64,000 bases of DNA, taken from NCBI RefSeq assembly GCF_000369525.1, contig NZ_KB850072.1, positions 928,760-992,759 of the forward strand. Direction: 5' to 3'. The translations under genes were made by a program, and so were the position numbers. Below, in pieces: positions 35,796 to 44,633 of the stretch (positions are counted from its first letter, which is position 1; every line of letters begins with the position of its first letter). Under the pieces are notes generated by a model that saw only the letters and a program-made list of their open reading frames with translations, was not told the origin of the DNA and made no database searches. This stretch comes from Acinetobacter higginsii (GTDB lineage: Bacteria; Pseudomonadota; Gammaproteobacteria; Pseudomonadales; Moraxellaceae).

Positions 35796-35824
35796 TGTAT
35801 ATAATTTAATCTAACTGAAGTCAA
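35796..35824 (-). promoter_or_regulatory. Sigma-70-type promoter of the GntP-ADH-mmsA operon
   Basis: On the minus strand TTGACT (35819-35824) is followed by a 17-base spacer and TATACA (35796-35801). The palindromic operator lies immediately downstream. Confidence 0.65.
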
Positions 35825-35828
35825 GCGT

Positions 35829-36182
35829 CGAAATTAGTCTGAAGTAATTGGAAGGTTGGTCGGTTCTATAAAAATAACTTTCGGGAGATGATGAATAGCA
35901 AACTTAGAAAAAGATTAAAATGAACGGATCATGTTTCTTTGGTGAATTTTAGACTGCATGCGGTTTTTTTCTGAAAAAAGACATTAAAAACAAAGTCCGA
36001 TAAGCAAATTTTTAAGGAACCGTGTTTTAAAACTAAGAGTAAAAGAGAGTGATCAAGACCTTCGTGCTGATATGATCTAATTCAATATTTATTATTCACC
36101 CCACAACTTTTAATTGTTGTTTTGGTGGGGTGTTATGCTTTATGAAAGAATGTAGGAAAAGGTATTTCTCAAGGCAAAAAAA
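35829..36182. other. Intergenic stretch with a C-rich hairpin
   Basis: No gene found in about 350 bases. At 36096-36132 arms CACCCCAC and GTGGGGTG bracket an inner CAAC/GTTG pairing, with no clear T-run; it may end the small minus-strand gene at 36183. Confidence 0.5.
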
Positions 36183-36416
36183 TTACTCTAGCTCAAGCTG
36201 ATAGTCATCTTTGGTGACTTTTATTTTAATCTTTTTATACTTTCTTTTATTCGGGTTCAAAGCCGAGTCAGTGACCTCAGTGGCAAAACTCGAATTTCCC
36301 ATCAAGTCATAATAGGCCTTATAACCAATTAAGATCTTTTGTGGTCTACCACTATGCTCATGACTATAGCTTTCAATGAGTTGAGTTAACTGTTCTAAAA
36401 TCGAAGTTTGCGTCAT
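36183..36416 (-). CDS. Small hypothetical protein
   Basis: 77 residues, not recognised. It is predicted helical at the N-terminus (SILEQLTQLIESYS), has a central KILIGYKAYYDLMG and ends in a basic, beta-like KKIKIKVTKDDYQLELE. There is no signal peptide. A GAGATAG ribosome site precedes ATG 36416 (rather weak). A possible hairpin terminator lies at 36096. It sits between the permease operon and hppD without evident functional link. Confidence 0.5.
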   Translation of the reverse strand: MTQTSILEQLTQLIESYSHEHSGRPQKILIGYKAYYDLMGNSSFATEVTDSALNPNKRKYKKIKIKVTKDDYQLELE

Positions 36417-36612
36417 GTCTATCTCATTCGCCTACGTAGCTCATAGGTTTAAGCTAATCGAACTTTGTTAAGGAAATAAGACAGGCAGTCTACTCACAAT
36501 ACATTTATTCCTATCAGCTTGAGACCATAGTCTGATTTAGAGATATCGCCAATTATTCTTTAATAGCGACCTTTATTGGCAGAGCCAAATAGTAATAAAA
36601 TTACACATAACA

Positions 36613-36631
36613 TAATTCAATTATGTATTGC
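36613..36631. promoter_or_regulatory. Putative HmgR-type operator upstream of hppD
   Basis: ACATAATT and AATTATGT form a 17-base palindrome (36610-36626). The reverse complement of 36613-36631 reads GCAATACATAATTGAATTA, which differs at one base from the site at 41736. A weak -35/-10 pair (TTGCAT, 17 bases, TAGCAT) overlaps it. Confidence 0.65.
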
Positions 36632-36884
36632 ATAAATTTAGACTTTCTTGTAGCATGAATTTATAGCTGAGAGCCAAGATCAAGAATCATGATTTCTTCA
36701 TTTGGCTGACTTATGGACGGAAAGGGCTTTAACACGGATGCTTTTACATACTTATAAAAACACCGGTCGCCTTTTCTGATAACGCATGTATAGGTTGATG
36801 CTTTTAGATAGCGATTAAGCAATTGAAGAATAAGACCTATACAGAGCATTAAACGGATGAATTTATCTAAATAAGGGAAACTAG
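36632..36884. other. Long leader region of hppD
   Basis: About 250 bases between the putative operator and the hppD start. A minus-strand reading frame (36661-36906) covers it but has no ribosome site and overlaps the hppD start. No RNA structure was recognised. Confidence 0.4.
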
Positions 36885-37940
36885 ATGGACATTTTAGATA
36901 ACCCATTAGAACTATGTGGTTTTGCTTTTATTGAATTTGTTTCGACGGAAAACGGATTAGATCAGATCTTTGAGACCATCGGTTTTTCTAAAGTCGCAAA
37001 GCATAAGTCTAAAAAAGTTTATTTATGGCGTCAGGGTAATATCAACATTATCTTGAACTACCAGCCTGAATCTTATGCTTCATTCTTCTTTAAAGAACAT
37101 GGTCCTTCAGCCTGTGCAATGGGTTTTAGAACCCGTGATGCAGCCAAAGCATTTAGCAAAGCCGTGGAGCTTGGTGCAGAGCCGATGTATTCACAAGCTG
37201 GGCCAATGGAATTAAATATCCCTGCGATCAAAGGGATTGGTGGCATGCCAATTTTCCTTGTGGATCGTGATATTTATGAAAATGACTTTATTTTCTTTGA
37301 TGATGCGGACAGAAATCCAAAAGGTGCAGGCCTGAACGAAATCGACCATTTAACCCATAACGTCTATAAAGGACGTATGGAGTATTGGGCGAACTTCTAC
37401 GAAAAAATCTTTAACTTCCAAGAAATCCGCTACTTTGACATCAAAGGTGAATATACAGGTTTAACCTCTAAAGCCTTGACTGCGCCAGATGGCATGATTC
37501 GTATTCCACTGAATGAAGATTCAGACAAGGGCAACGGTCAAATTGCAGAGTTCTTGGCAGATTTCAATGGTGAAGGTATTCAGCATATCGCGTTTATTAC
37601 CGATGACCTGCTTTCAACATGGGACAAGCTAAAAGGGATCGGCATGCAGTTTATGACCGCACCACCTGAAACCTACTATGAAATGTTGAAAGAGCGTTTA
37701 CCTAATCATGGCGAGCCAACGGAAGAACTGCAAAAACGCGGTATCTTGTTAGATGGCAATACCAAAGATGGTCAGAAAAAACTGTTGTTGCAGATTTTCT
37801 CGCAAAACATGCTTGGGCCTGTGTTCTTTGAATTTATTCAACGTAAAGATGATGATGGCTTTGGTGAAGGCAACTTCAAGGCATTGTTTGAATCCATCGA
37901 ACGTGACCAGATCCGCCGTGGTGTACTAGAAGCAAAATAA
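36885..37940 (+). CDS. hppD: 4-hydroxyphenylpyruvate dioxygenase
   Basis: 351 residues built from two VOC modules. The iron ligands are the His of [12 protein letters not shown] near residue 156, the His of GIQHIAFIT near residue 240 and the Glu of VFFEFIQRK near residue 323. The enzyme converts 4-hydroxyphenylpyruvate to homogentisate with oxygen, the entry to the tyrosine ring-cleavage route. ATG 36885 follows a GGGAAA ribosome site. It is separated from the fahA operon by the convergent IclR gene but shares an operator-like motif with it. Confidence 0.95.
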   Translation: MDILDNPLELCGFAFIEFVSTENGLDQIFETIGFSKVAKHKSKKVYLWRQGNINIILNYQPESYASFFFKEHGPSACAMGFRTRDAAKAFSKAVELGAEPMYSQAGPMELNIPAIKGIGGMPIFLVDRDIYENDFIFFDDADRNPKGAGLNEIDHLTHNVYKGRMEYWANFYEKIFNFQEIRYFDIKGEYTGLTSKALTAPDGMIRIPLNEDSDKGNGQIAEFLADFNGEGIQHIAFITDDLLSTWDKLKGIGMQFMTAPPETYYEMLKERLPNHGEPTEELQKRGILLDGNTKDGQKKLLLQIFSQNMLGPVFFEFIQRKDDDGFGEGNFKALFESIERDQIRRGVLEAK

Positions 37941-37960
37941 TTCAGCTCAAAGCTTGAAAC

Positions 37961-37994
37961 AAAAAAGCCAAGAAGTTTGCTTCTTGGCTTTTTT
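37961..37994. terminator. Bidirectional terminator between hppD and the IclR gene
   Basis: Fifteen-base arms (AAAAAAGCCAAGAAG and its complement) around TTTG, flanked by A- and T-runs that serve both convergent genes. Confidence 0.92.
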
Positions 37995-38008
37995 ATATGG
38001 ATGAAAAA

Positions 38009-38788
38009 TTAACGGGTTTGAATATATTGATTGATTGCTGCAACTTCACGTTTAAACAGTTCTAAGTTCTCGCTGCCTTCATGAACCGAGAAAAACATTT
38101 CACTGTCCAATGCCACAATACAAAACTCCATTGAATGATGTGCATTAAAGATCGGTAGACCCACTGCATTAATCCCGACCAAAAGATCACCCTGAGCAAT
38201 CGACATGCCATGTTGCAGAACATTTTCTTTTAATACTAAGAACTCATCCCAATCGGTCGGTTTAATTGGGTAATGGTTATGCGCCGCTTTTTCCCATTCC
38301 GTTTGCATGAGTGGCTTAATCACGGCTTCAGGCATATAAGAAGCGAACACACGACCCGCTGCTGAATTGACCAATGGCATGATCGAACCAACCTTGGTCA
38401 CGATTGAAATAGGATGGTTAGATTCAATCGATTGCACCACTAAAGGCCCTTTAGGCGACCATTTACTGATTTGAATACCACAGCCAATCTTGTTTTGTAA
38501 TTCATAAATCAGGTGCTGAACCAGCTGTAATACATCGGTATGCTGGATACAGTTCAAGCCTAAACGCCATGCTTGATCGCCTAAGGCATACTGACCATCG
38601 GTGAGCTGCTTGGCGTAATTCATGCGAATCAGACTGACCAGATAACGGTGTACCTTGGCAGGGTGCATATCCAGTTTGCTGGATAGGTCTTTTAATATAA
38701 TGGGTTTGTTATGCTCTAAAAGGGCATTCAGTACGGCTAAGCCGACCTCAAGTGATTGAACCCCACCAGATAACTTTTCTTCAATCAT
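38009..38788 (-). CDS. IclR-family regulator, probably of tyrosine degradation
   Basis: 259 residues. The winged-helix start SLEVGLAVLNALLEH ... LDMHPAKVHRYLVSL is followed by the IclR effector domain (VNSAAGRVFASY, MSIAQGDLLVGINAVGLPIF). Position between hppD and the VOC-maiA-fahA operon matches HmgR, the homogentisate-responsive repressor known from Pseudomonas. It would bind the motif shared by the hppD and fahA promoters. The symbol is left blank because the effector is inferred. The ATG 38788 start gives the usual short pre-HTH leader. Confidence 0.85.
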   Translation of the reverse strand: MIEEKLSGGVQSLEVGLAVLNALLEHNKPIILKDLSSKLDMHPAKVHRYLVSLIRMNYAKQLTDGQYALGDQAWRLGLNCIQHTDVLQLVQHLIYELQNKIGCGIQISKWSPKGPLVVQSIESNHPISIVTKVGSIMPLVNSAAGRVFASYMPEAVIKPLMQTEWEKAAHNHYPIKPTDWDEFLVLKENVLQHGMSIAQGDLLVGINAVGLPIFNAHHSMEFCIVALDSEMFFSVHEGSENLELFKREVAAINQYIQTR

Positions 38789-39070
38789 TCAATAACCCTT
38801 AAGCTGCGTGCTTTCACGCCGTGTTTGTTGCTGTCAATCATGGACAATTTACATCCAGCACATAATGCCTGAGCAGTTGGCAAAATAGAAATCATCTTTT
38901 TAAATGAATCAAATCGGTGAATTGCATAAGCATACAATTGTTTTTAGAGAGATTGCACGCTATTTTGCTGAGCCTACTATGCCTTAAAAACATACAAAAT
39001 GCTTTAAATTTAGACCATAAAAAAGGCATTAACATTTTACAATGCTAATGCCAAATTCATGGAACTGGAT

Positions 39071-39619
39071 TTATGCACCGAGTTCATCTTCGTGTAAGAA
39101 ATGAGTATGGTGTGGTGCACGTTTGGTACGACTCCACTCATCCAGCATTTCTAATTTCATTTCTTCGGTAATGCGTGCAATCTTGGCATCGGCATGGACG
39201 TCATTATAGGTCAGTTCCAGACGATGACCATTTGGATCGAAGAAGTAAATCGAATGGAAGATACCATGGTTGGTCACCCCTAATACCTTCACGTCATTGG
39301 CTTCGAGATGTGCTTTTGCTGCCATCAGTGCATCTAAATCTTCCACTTCAAAAGCAATATGTTGTACCCATTGTGGTGTGTTTTCATCACGGCCCATATC
39401 TGGTTGAGTCGGTAGTTCAAAAAATGCCAATACATTGCCTTGGCCTGCATCTAAAAACAAATGCATGTACGGATCAAAGGCTTTGGTGGATGGCACATGG
39501 TCTTCTGCAAAGGCCAGAATGAAATCCATATGCAGCATTTTTTTGTACCATTCGACGGTTTCTTTCGCATCTTTACAGCGATAAGCCACATGGTGAATTT
39601 TTTTAATTGCAAAGCTCAT
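39071..39619 (-). CDS. VOC-family protein, candidate ring-cleavage dioxygenase
   Basis: About 182 residues forming a vicinal-oxygen-chelate fold. The expected 2-His-1-Glu metal triad is visible: IHHVAYRC near residue 7, VQHIAFEVED near residue 84 and GHRLELTYND near residue 137. It sits in the fahA-maiA operon where hmgA would be expected, and no classical homogentisate dioxygenase is in the window. It may therefore cleave homogentisate, or act on a pathway side product. MSFAIKK at 39619 is the start, with GGAG 8 bases upstream; longer readings add an unrelated leader. Confidence 0.82.
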   Translation of the reverse strand: MSFAIKKIHHVAYRCKDAKETVEWYKKMLHMDFILAFAEDHVPSTKAFDPYMHLFLDAGQGNVLAFFELPTQPDMGRDENTPQWVQHIAFEVEDLDALMAAKAHLEANDVKVLGVTNHGIFHSIYFFDPNGHRLELTYNDVHADAKIARITEEMKLEMLDEWSRTKRAPHHTHFLHEDELGA

Positions 39620-39638
39620 GATAAAACTCCTTTTATCT

Positions 39639-40271
39639 CTATTCCCAATCTGGTTGTTGTTCTGGGGTCGCATTCAAGAATGCAGGAAGGGTTAAGCAAT
39701 GTTGGTAGATCGACTCAATCTTGGGAAAAGCACTTAAATCAATTTTAAAGCGCTTGGCGTTGTAGACTTGAGGAATCAAACAGCAGTCGGCAAAAGTCGG
39801 CTGTGAGCCAAAACAGAATTGCCCATTGGAATGCTGTAATTGCATTTCTAAGCTGTGAAAGCCTTCTAAAATCCAATGTCGGTACCACTGTGTTTTTTGC
39901 TCATTACTGATCGCAAGATCGTTTTGCAGGTACTTCAACACTCTCAGGTTATTGATCGGATGAATATCACAGGCAATGCTTTGTGCAAAGGCACGGACTT
40001 TGGCACGTTCAATCAGATCTTTGGGTAACAGCGCTTTGGCTGGATAACGTTCTTCCAGATATTCCAAAATGCTGAGCGACTGAGTAAAGGCCTGATCTTG
40101 GTCAAGTAGTGTCGGCACCAACTGACTTGGATTGAGGGCACGATAACTTGCCAGTTGCTGCTCATTTTTAACAAGATGCACTGCTTCAGTTTCATAGGGC
40201 AATGCTTTCAGGTTAAGCGCGATACGTACCCGATAAGCCGCAGAGCTACGAAAGTAACTATACAGTTTCAT
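39639..40271 (-). CDS. maiA: Maleylacetoacetate isomerase (zeta-class GST)
   Basis: About 210 residues. The start MKLYSYFRSSAAYRVRIALNLK is the zeta-class glutathione-site region. The thioredoxin-like half ends with ILEYLEERYP, and the helical half contains CDIHPINNLRVLKYL near residue 108. It isomerises maleylacetoacetate to fumarylacetoacetate using glutathione. The common SSCS motif reads SSAA here, as in many bacterial forms. The gene overlaps the fahA 3-prime end by 14 bases. The longer reading frame to 40340 lies inside fahA and is rejected as start. Confidence 0.92.
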   Translation of the reverse strand: MKLYSYFRSSAAYRVRIALNLKALPYETEAVHLVKNEQQLASYRALNPSQLVPTLLDQDQAFTQSLSILEYLEERYPAKALLPKDLIERAKVRAFAQSIACDIHPINNLRVLKYLQNDLAISNEQKTQWYRHWILEGFHSLEMQLQHSNGQFCFGSQPTFADCCLIPQVYNAKRFKIDLSAFPKIESIYQHCLTLPAFLNATPEQQPDWE

Positions 40272-41562
40272 AACGCTCGTCCTTTTGTTGATTAAAACGA
40301 AAGTGACGTGCTGGTAAAATGGTATTGGCAACTTCGCCAAAGCCTACGCGAATTCCATCTTTTTCACAGTAGCCTTTCATCACGACACGGTCACCATCTT
40401 CCAAGAAGCCACGCTTTTCGCCGTTGGAAAGGTTGAGCGGTTTGGTGGTATTCCAAGTCAGTTCCAGTAAGCTGCCATAAGAATCTTCAGTTGGGCCTGA
40501 AATTGTGCCTGAACCCATTAAATCGCCGACTTGTACATTACAGCCTGCAATGGTGTGGTGAGTCAGTTGCTGTGACATTGACCAATACATATATTTAAAG
40601 TTGGTTTGGCAAATCACATCGGCTTGTTTTGATTGAGGTGTTTGCACTTCAACACTAAGGTGAATGTCATAGCTATTTGCGGTGTTTTCTTGTAAATAGC
40701 CCAATGGTTGTGGCTGTTGCTCTGGACCTTTGACTTTAAATGGCTCAAGCGCTTCCATGGTCACCACCCAAGGTGAGATGGCACTGGCAAAGGTTTTGGC
40801 ATTGAAAGGGCCTAAAGGGACATATTCCCATTGTTGAATATCACGTGCTGACCAATCATTCAGCAACACCATGCCGAAGATATGTTCCCATGCGTTTTCA
40901 ATTGCAATCGGCTCACCCAATTCAGTTGCTTTACCCACGATAAAAGCGGTTTCTAATTCAAAGTCGAGTTTACGTGTCGCCGAGAACACTGGGCGTTCTT
41001 CATTTGGTAATTTGATTTGGCCTGAAGGGCGCACAATGTCTTTACCACTAACAATCACAGAACTGGCACGACCGTTATAGCCGACAGGCAGTTCGCTCCA
41101 GTTCGGCAATAACGCATTTTTAGGATCTCTAAACATGGTGCCGACATTGGTGGCATGTTCTTTTGATGAATAGAAGTCGGTATAGCCAGGAACATGAATC
41201 GGTAAATGTAAAACCACATCTTCTTGTTTAAACAACACTTGCTGACGTAAATCTGCATCATCACGTAAGGTTGGATTTTCCGCAGACAATAAGCTTTGTA
41301 AAGTGCTGCGAACCGTATGCCAATTTTGTTTGCCTGTTTCGATGAATTTATTCAGTGTCGGCTGATTAAAGCAGTTTGCTGTCGTGAGCTGTAATAAGCC
41401 TTTTTGCTCTAATGCGGCAAGGTCAAGCACCCATTCACCAATTGCAACGCCAACGCGCTTTTCAGCTTGTGCGGTCTCGCTAAAAATACCGTATGGCAAA
41501 TTATGTATTGTGAAATCTGATTGGGCATCAATCTCAAGAAAAGAAGTTAAATGATGGGCCAT
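40258..41562 (-). CDS. fahA: Fumarylacetoacetase
   Basis: 434 residues. The hydrolase core has DFYSSKEHATNVGTMFR near residue 135 with the catalytic His, FELETAFIVGK near residue 199 with metal ligands, LNDWSARDIQQWEYVPLGPF near residue 233 and GSGTISGP near residue 350. It splits fumarylacetoacetate into fumarate and acetoacetate, the last step of tyrosine degradation. It is first gene of the fahA-maiA-VOC operon, divergent from the amino-acid permease. The shared regulatory motif lies 174 bases upstream of its start. Confidence 0.94.
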   Translation of the reverse strand: MAHHLTSFLEIDAQSDFTIHNLPYGIFSETAQAEKRVGVAIGEWVLDLAALEQKGLLQLTTANCFNQPTLNKFIETGKQNWHTVRSTLQSLLSAENPTLRDDADLRQQVLFKQEDVVLHLPIHVPGYTDFYSSKEHATNVGTMFRDPKNALLPNWSELPVGYNGRASSVIVSGKDIVRPSGQIKLPNEERPVFSATRKLDFELETAFIVGKATELGEPIAIENAWEHIFGMVLLNDWSARDIQQWEYVPLGPFNAKTFASAISPWVVTMEALEPFKVKGPEQQPQPLGYLQENTANSYDIHLSVEVQTPQSKQADVICQTNFKYMYWSMSQQLTHHTIAGCNVQVGDLMGSGTISGPTEDSYGSLLELTWNTTKPLNLSNGEKRGFLEDGDRVVMKGYCEKDGIRVGFGEVANTILPARHFRFNQQKDERYETV

Positions 41563-41735
41563 GATTCGCTTTCCTTGTCTTTAATTCTGTTGGTCTAATC
41601 TAGTTTGTTAGGGAGTATTTTGATTAAGTAATTGAAAGATAAATTGATATTTAAGTTTTTATCTGCCAATTCTAGTTTGCTTAGAGCAAAAATCCCTGCG
41701 TCTTAATTTCTATCATACTGAAAATAATTAATTAC

Positions 41736-41754
41736 GCAATACATAATTTAATTA
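41736..41754. promoter_or_regulatory. Putative HmgR-type operator in the fahA-permease intergenic region
   Basis: GCAATACATAATTTAATTA matches, with one mismatch, the reverse complement of the site before hppD (36613-36631). It lies between divergent fahA and the permease, so one bound regulator could control both. Confidence 0.65.
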
Positions 41755-41871
41755 CATTATTCATAATATTTGTTATTTATTGAATTTTCTGTTTATATGC
41801 GCGGTTATTCGAAAAGTGAATTAATTATTTTTCGAGTTAGATATAGGCATTTGTGATTAACTTATGATATA

Positions 41872-41896
41872 CGTAATTTTAGACAGAAAAATTACG
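41872..41896. promoter_or_regulatory. Inverted repeat just upstream of the permease gene
   Basis: Nine-base arms CGTAATTTT (41872-41880) and AAAATTACG (41888-41896) with a 7-base spacer end 22 bases before the permease ATG. It is a candidate second operator or leader hairpin. Confidence 0.5.
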
Positions 41897-41918
41897 CGAC
41901 ACGGATGAGAATAATCAT

Positions 41919-43307
41919 ATGTCAAAACAGGAGCAAGGAAACCTGAACCCAGGTTTAAGCAATCGGCATATTCAGCTTATTGCGCTAGGTGGTGCGATTG
42001 GCACAGGTTTGTTTCTAGGTATCTCACAATCGATTAAGCTGGCGGGCCCATCGGTCATTCTGGGTTATGCGATTGCAGGGCTTATTGCATTTTTAATGAT
42101 GCGACAGCTAGGTGAAATGGTGGTACAAGAGCCAGTCAGTGGTTCATTTAGTCATTTTGCGTACAAATACTGGGGTTCTTTCGCAGGCTTTATGTCTGGC
42201 TGGAACTACTGGGTACTCAATGTGCTGGTCTGTATGGCTGAGCTCACAGCGATTGGGTTATACATTCAATATTGGTGGCCTGAAATCCCGACATGGGTTT
42301 CGGCATTGGCCTTTTTTATCTTAATTAACGGTATCAACCTTTTGCATGTCAAATTTTTTGGTGAAATGGAGTTTTGGTTCTCTATCATCAAAATTTTAGC
42401 AATCTTGGCCATGATTGGTTTTGGTTCGTATTTACTTGCAACAGGAACAGCAGGGCCACAGGCTGGTATCAGTAACCTTTGGGCATTGGGTGGATTCTTT
42501 CCATTTGGTGTAGAAGGTCTAGTGATGGCCATGGCGGTGATCATCTTTGCTTTTGGTGGCATCGAGTTATTTGGTATTACTGCGGCAGAAGCACGTGATC
42601 CTGATAAAACTTTGCCGAAAGCAGTGAATCAAATTATCTATCGTATTTTGATTTTCTATATTGCAACGCTTTTCATCTTATTCGCACTGTTCCCTTGGAA
42701 CCAAATGGCGCAAGGTGGTAGCCCATTCGTGATGGTCTTTGCATCATTGGATAGCCAAGGTGTGGCAACAATGTTGAACTTTGTGATCTTAACTGCGGCT
42801 GTATCTGTTTATAACGGAACCAGCTATTGCAGTAGCCGTATGTTATTGGGCTTGGCTCAACAAGGTAATGCACCTAAGTTCCTTAAGAAAATCAATAAAC
42901 GTGGTATTCCGACCAATGCTGTTTATGTATCTGCATTTGTCACTGTACTGTGTGTGTTGTTGAACTATGCATTTCCTGAGAAAGCATTTGGTTTGTTAAT
43001 GATGCTGGTGGTTGCAGCGATTGTGATTAACTGGGTGGTGATTTCATGGACGCATTTAAAGTTCCGTAAGGCCATGCAAGCACAAGGGCTAACCACCAAA
43101 TTCCCAAGTATTGCTTATCCATTCAGTAATTATCTATGCATTATTTTTATGCTTAGTATTCTTGTGGTGATGTCAATGACTGCAGATATGCGGATCGCGG
43201 TCATGATGATTCCCGCATGGATTCTGTGTTTGATGCTGGCGTATTATGTAAAGCAACGTAAGTTGAGAAATGCTCAGCCGAGTGTGGCGTTGAATACGGA
43301 TGCGTAA
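41919..43307 (+). CDS. Aromatic/neutral amino-acid permease of the APC family
   Basis: 462 residues with twelve hydrophobic segments. The AroP/ProY-type signature is clear: NRHIQLIALGGAIGTGLFLG near residue 15, AGLIAFLMMRQLGEM near 53, FGGIELFGITAAEARDPD near 210. The family carries amino acids inward with protons. Its place beside fahA and hppD suggests tyrosine or phenylalanine as substrate, which is inference. It is divergent from fahA across a 356-base region with two operator-like elements, and a strong terminator follows. Confidence 0.88.
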   Translation: MSKQEQGNLNPGLSNRHIQLIALGGAIGTGLFLGISQSIKLAGPSVILGYAIAGLIAFLMMRQLGEMVVQEPVSGSFSHFAYKYWGSFAGFMSGWNYWVLNVLVCMAELTAIGLYIQYWWPEIPTWVSALAFFILINGINLLHVKFFGEMEFWFSIIKILAILAMIGFGSYLLATGTAGPQAGISNLWALGGFFPFGVEGLVMAMAVIIFAFGGIELFGITAAEARDPDKTLPKAVNQIIYRILIFYIATLFILFALFPWNQMAQGGSPFVMVFASLDSQGVATMLNFVILTAAVSVYNGTSYCSSRMLLGLAQQGNAPKFLKKINKRGIPTNAVYVSAFVTVLCVLLNYAFPEKAFGLLMMLVVAAIVINWVVISWTHLKFRKAMQAQGLTTKFPSIAYPFSNYLCIIFMLSILVVMSMTADMRIAVMMIPAWILCLMLAYYVKQRKLRNAQPSVALNTDA

Positions 43308-43324
43308 GTTGTAAATTGATTGTT

Positions 43325-43352
43325 AAAAAGGGCTGAAAATTCAGCCCTTTTT
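43325..43352 (+). terminator. Terminator of the permease gene
   Basis: AAAAAGGGCTGAA and TTCAGCCCTTTTT form a tight stem followed by more T's. Confidence 0.9.
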
Positions 43353-43601
43353 GTTTTTATGTTGGGAAAATTATTTTGAATGAGAAAAACTCATGCATCT
43401 ATTTGTTTTTCTCACTTTTTATCGATTGTGATTTATGAGACTTTATCGAAATTAAAAAAATGAAATAATTTATGACTTAGATAATAAGTTAATTGAGTGA
43501 CATCACAAGGAAGTCCGTTTGAACCTTTAACCACCTTTACTTGAACAAGCTGGTTAACACAGGTGTTCGACATCGACATAGAGGACAAATAAGGAGCGTC
43601 C

Positions 43602-44537
43602 ATGAGAATTAAACCATTGCCACCCATGAACAGTTTGATTGTATTTGAGGCAGCAGCACGCCATCTGAGTTTTACGCAGGCTGCGAATGAACTGAATGTG
43701 ACTCAAGGTGCAATAAGTCGTCAGATTAGGCAACTCGAAGAATATCTAGGGAAGGAGTTATTTGTCCGTGCCAATCGCAATCTTGTTTTAACGCCCACAG
43801 GCTTACAATATTATCAAACGATATACAGTGCTTTACAGGATGTGTCTCAGGCAACAGCCGAAATTAAAAAATGGCAGGGTGAGCATCAGGTGACTGTTGT
43901 TACAACCAATGCTATGGCAGCCTTGTGGTTATTACCCAAAGTTGCGAGTTTTCAACAAAATGAAGGTATTGATTTAAGAATATTAACCACTGAGAATATT
44001 CTTGACCTGCATAAAATGGATTGTGACCTAGCTTTATTTTATTGCAAAGTACCACCAATCGAGATGAAAGTTACGCCTTTATTCCCTGAAGAAGTTTTTC
44101 CTGTTTGTAGTCCTGCTTATCTTGCTCAATTTCAGGATAAAAGCCCTGAAAATATCTTTGGAAAGAGTTTATTGTCTTTGGATGAATCGCAAAAGGATTG
44201 GGTAAATTGGGCTGAATGGTTTGCTTTGGTGGGATATCCGATGTTCAAGCCCAAAAGCAGAGTCAATATTAATAATTACCCATTACTCATTCAGGCTGCT
44301 GTTAATGGGCAGGGTGTAGCTTTGGCATGGGGTTCTCTAGTCGATGATTATTTAGAAAGTGGGGCATTGGTTCGTCCTGTTGAAACCGTATTACGCACCC
44401 AAGCGAATTTCTGTATGTTAGAACCTACTGATCGAGGGGTTATTCCTTCTACAGTCAAACAGTTCCGTCATTGGCTTTTAGAGCAGTTGCCAGGGCAAGT
44501 TGGGCAGAAAGGTTTGAATGAGCTGTTAATGGACTAG
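43602..44537 (+). CDS. LysR-family regulator (GcvA-like)
   Basis: 311 residues. The HTH region LSFTQAANELNVTQGAISRQIRQLE near residue 25 is followed by a LysR effector domain; the PPMNSLIVFEAAARH start is of the GcvA/AmpR subgroup. It faces the BCCT gene tail to tail and probably controls the transporter and the divergent oxygenase operon. An AAGGAG ribosome site precedes ATG 43602. LysR regulators usually sit head to head with a target, so the convergent layout makes the link less certain. Confidence 0.85.
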   Translation: MRIKPLPPMNSLIVFEAAARHLSFTQAANELNVTQGAISRQIRQLEEYLGKELFVRANRNLVLTPTGLQYYQTIYSALQDVSQATAEIKKWQGEHQVTVVTTNAMAALWLLPKVASFQQNEGIDLRILTTENILDLHKMDCDLALFYCKVPPIEMKVTPLFPEEVFPVCSPAYLAQFQDKSPENIFGKSLLSLDESQKDWVNWAEWFALVGYPMFKPKSRVNINNYPLLIQAAVNGQGVALAWGSLVDDYLESGALVRPVETVLRTQANFCMLEPTDRGVIPSTVKQFRHWLLEQLPGQVGQKGLNELLMD

Positions 44538-44578
44538 CAATATATTTAAGCGAAAACAGCTTTTCCAGCTTATGCTAT

Positions 44579-44614
44579 AAAAAAGAGAACCGCTTAAAAA
44601 GGGTTCTCTTTTTT
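44579..44614. terminator. Bidirectional terminator between LysR and BCCT genes
   Basis: AAAAAAGAGAACC and GGTTCTCTTTTTT with a 10-base loop between convergent genes. Confidence 0.9.
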
Positions 44615-44633
44615 ATATGTAGATTCCAGAAAG

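Noticed and set aside
36661-36906. 81-codon minus-strand frame upstream of hppD
   Set aside because: It overlaps the hppD start and operator region, has no ribosome site and its composition looks like a leader read backwards.
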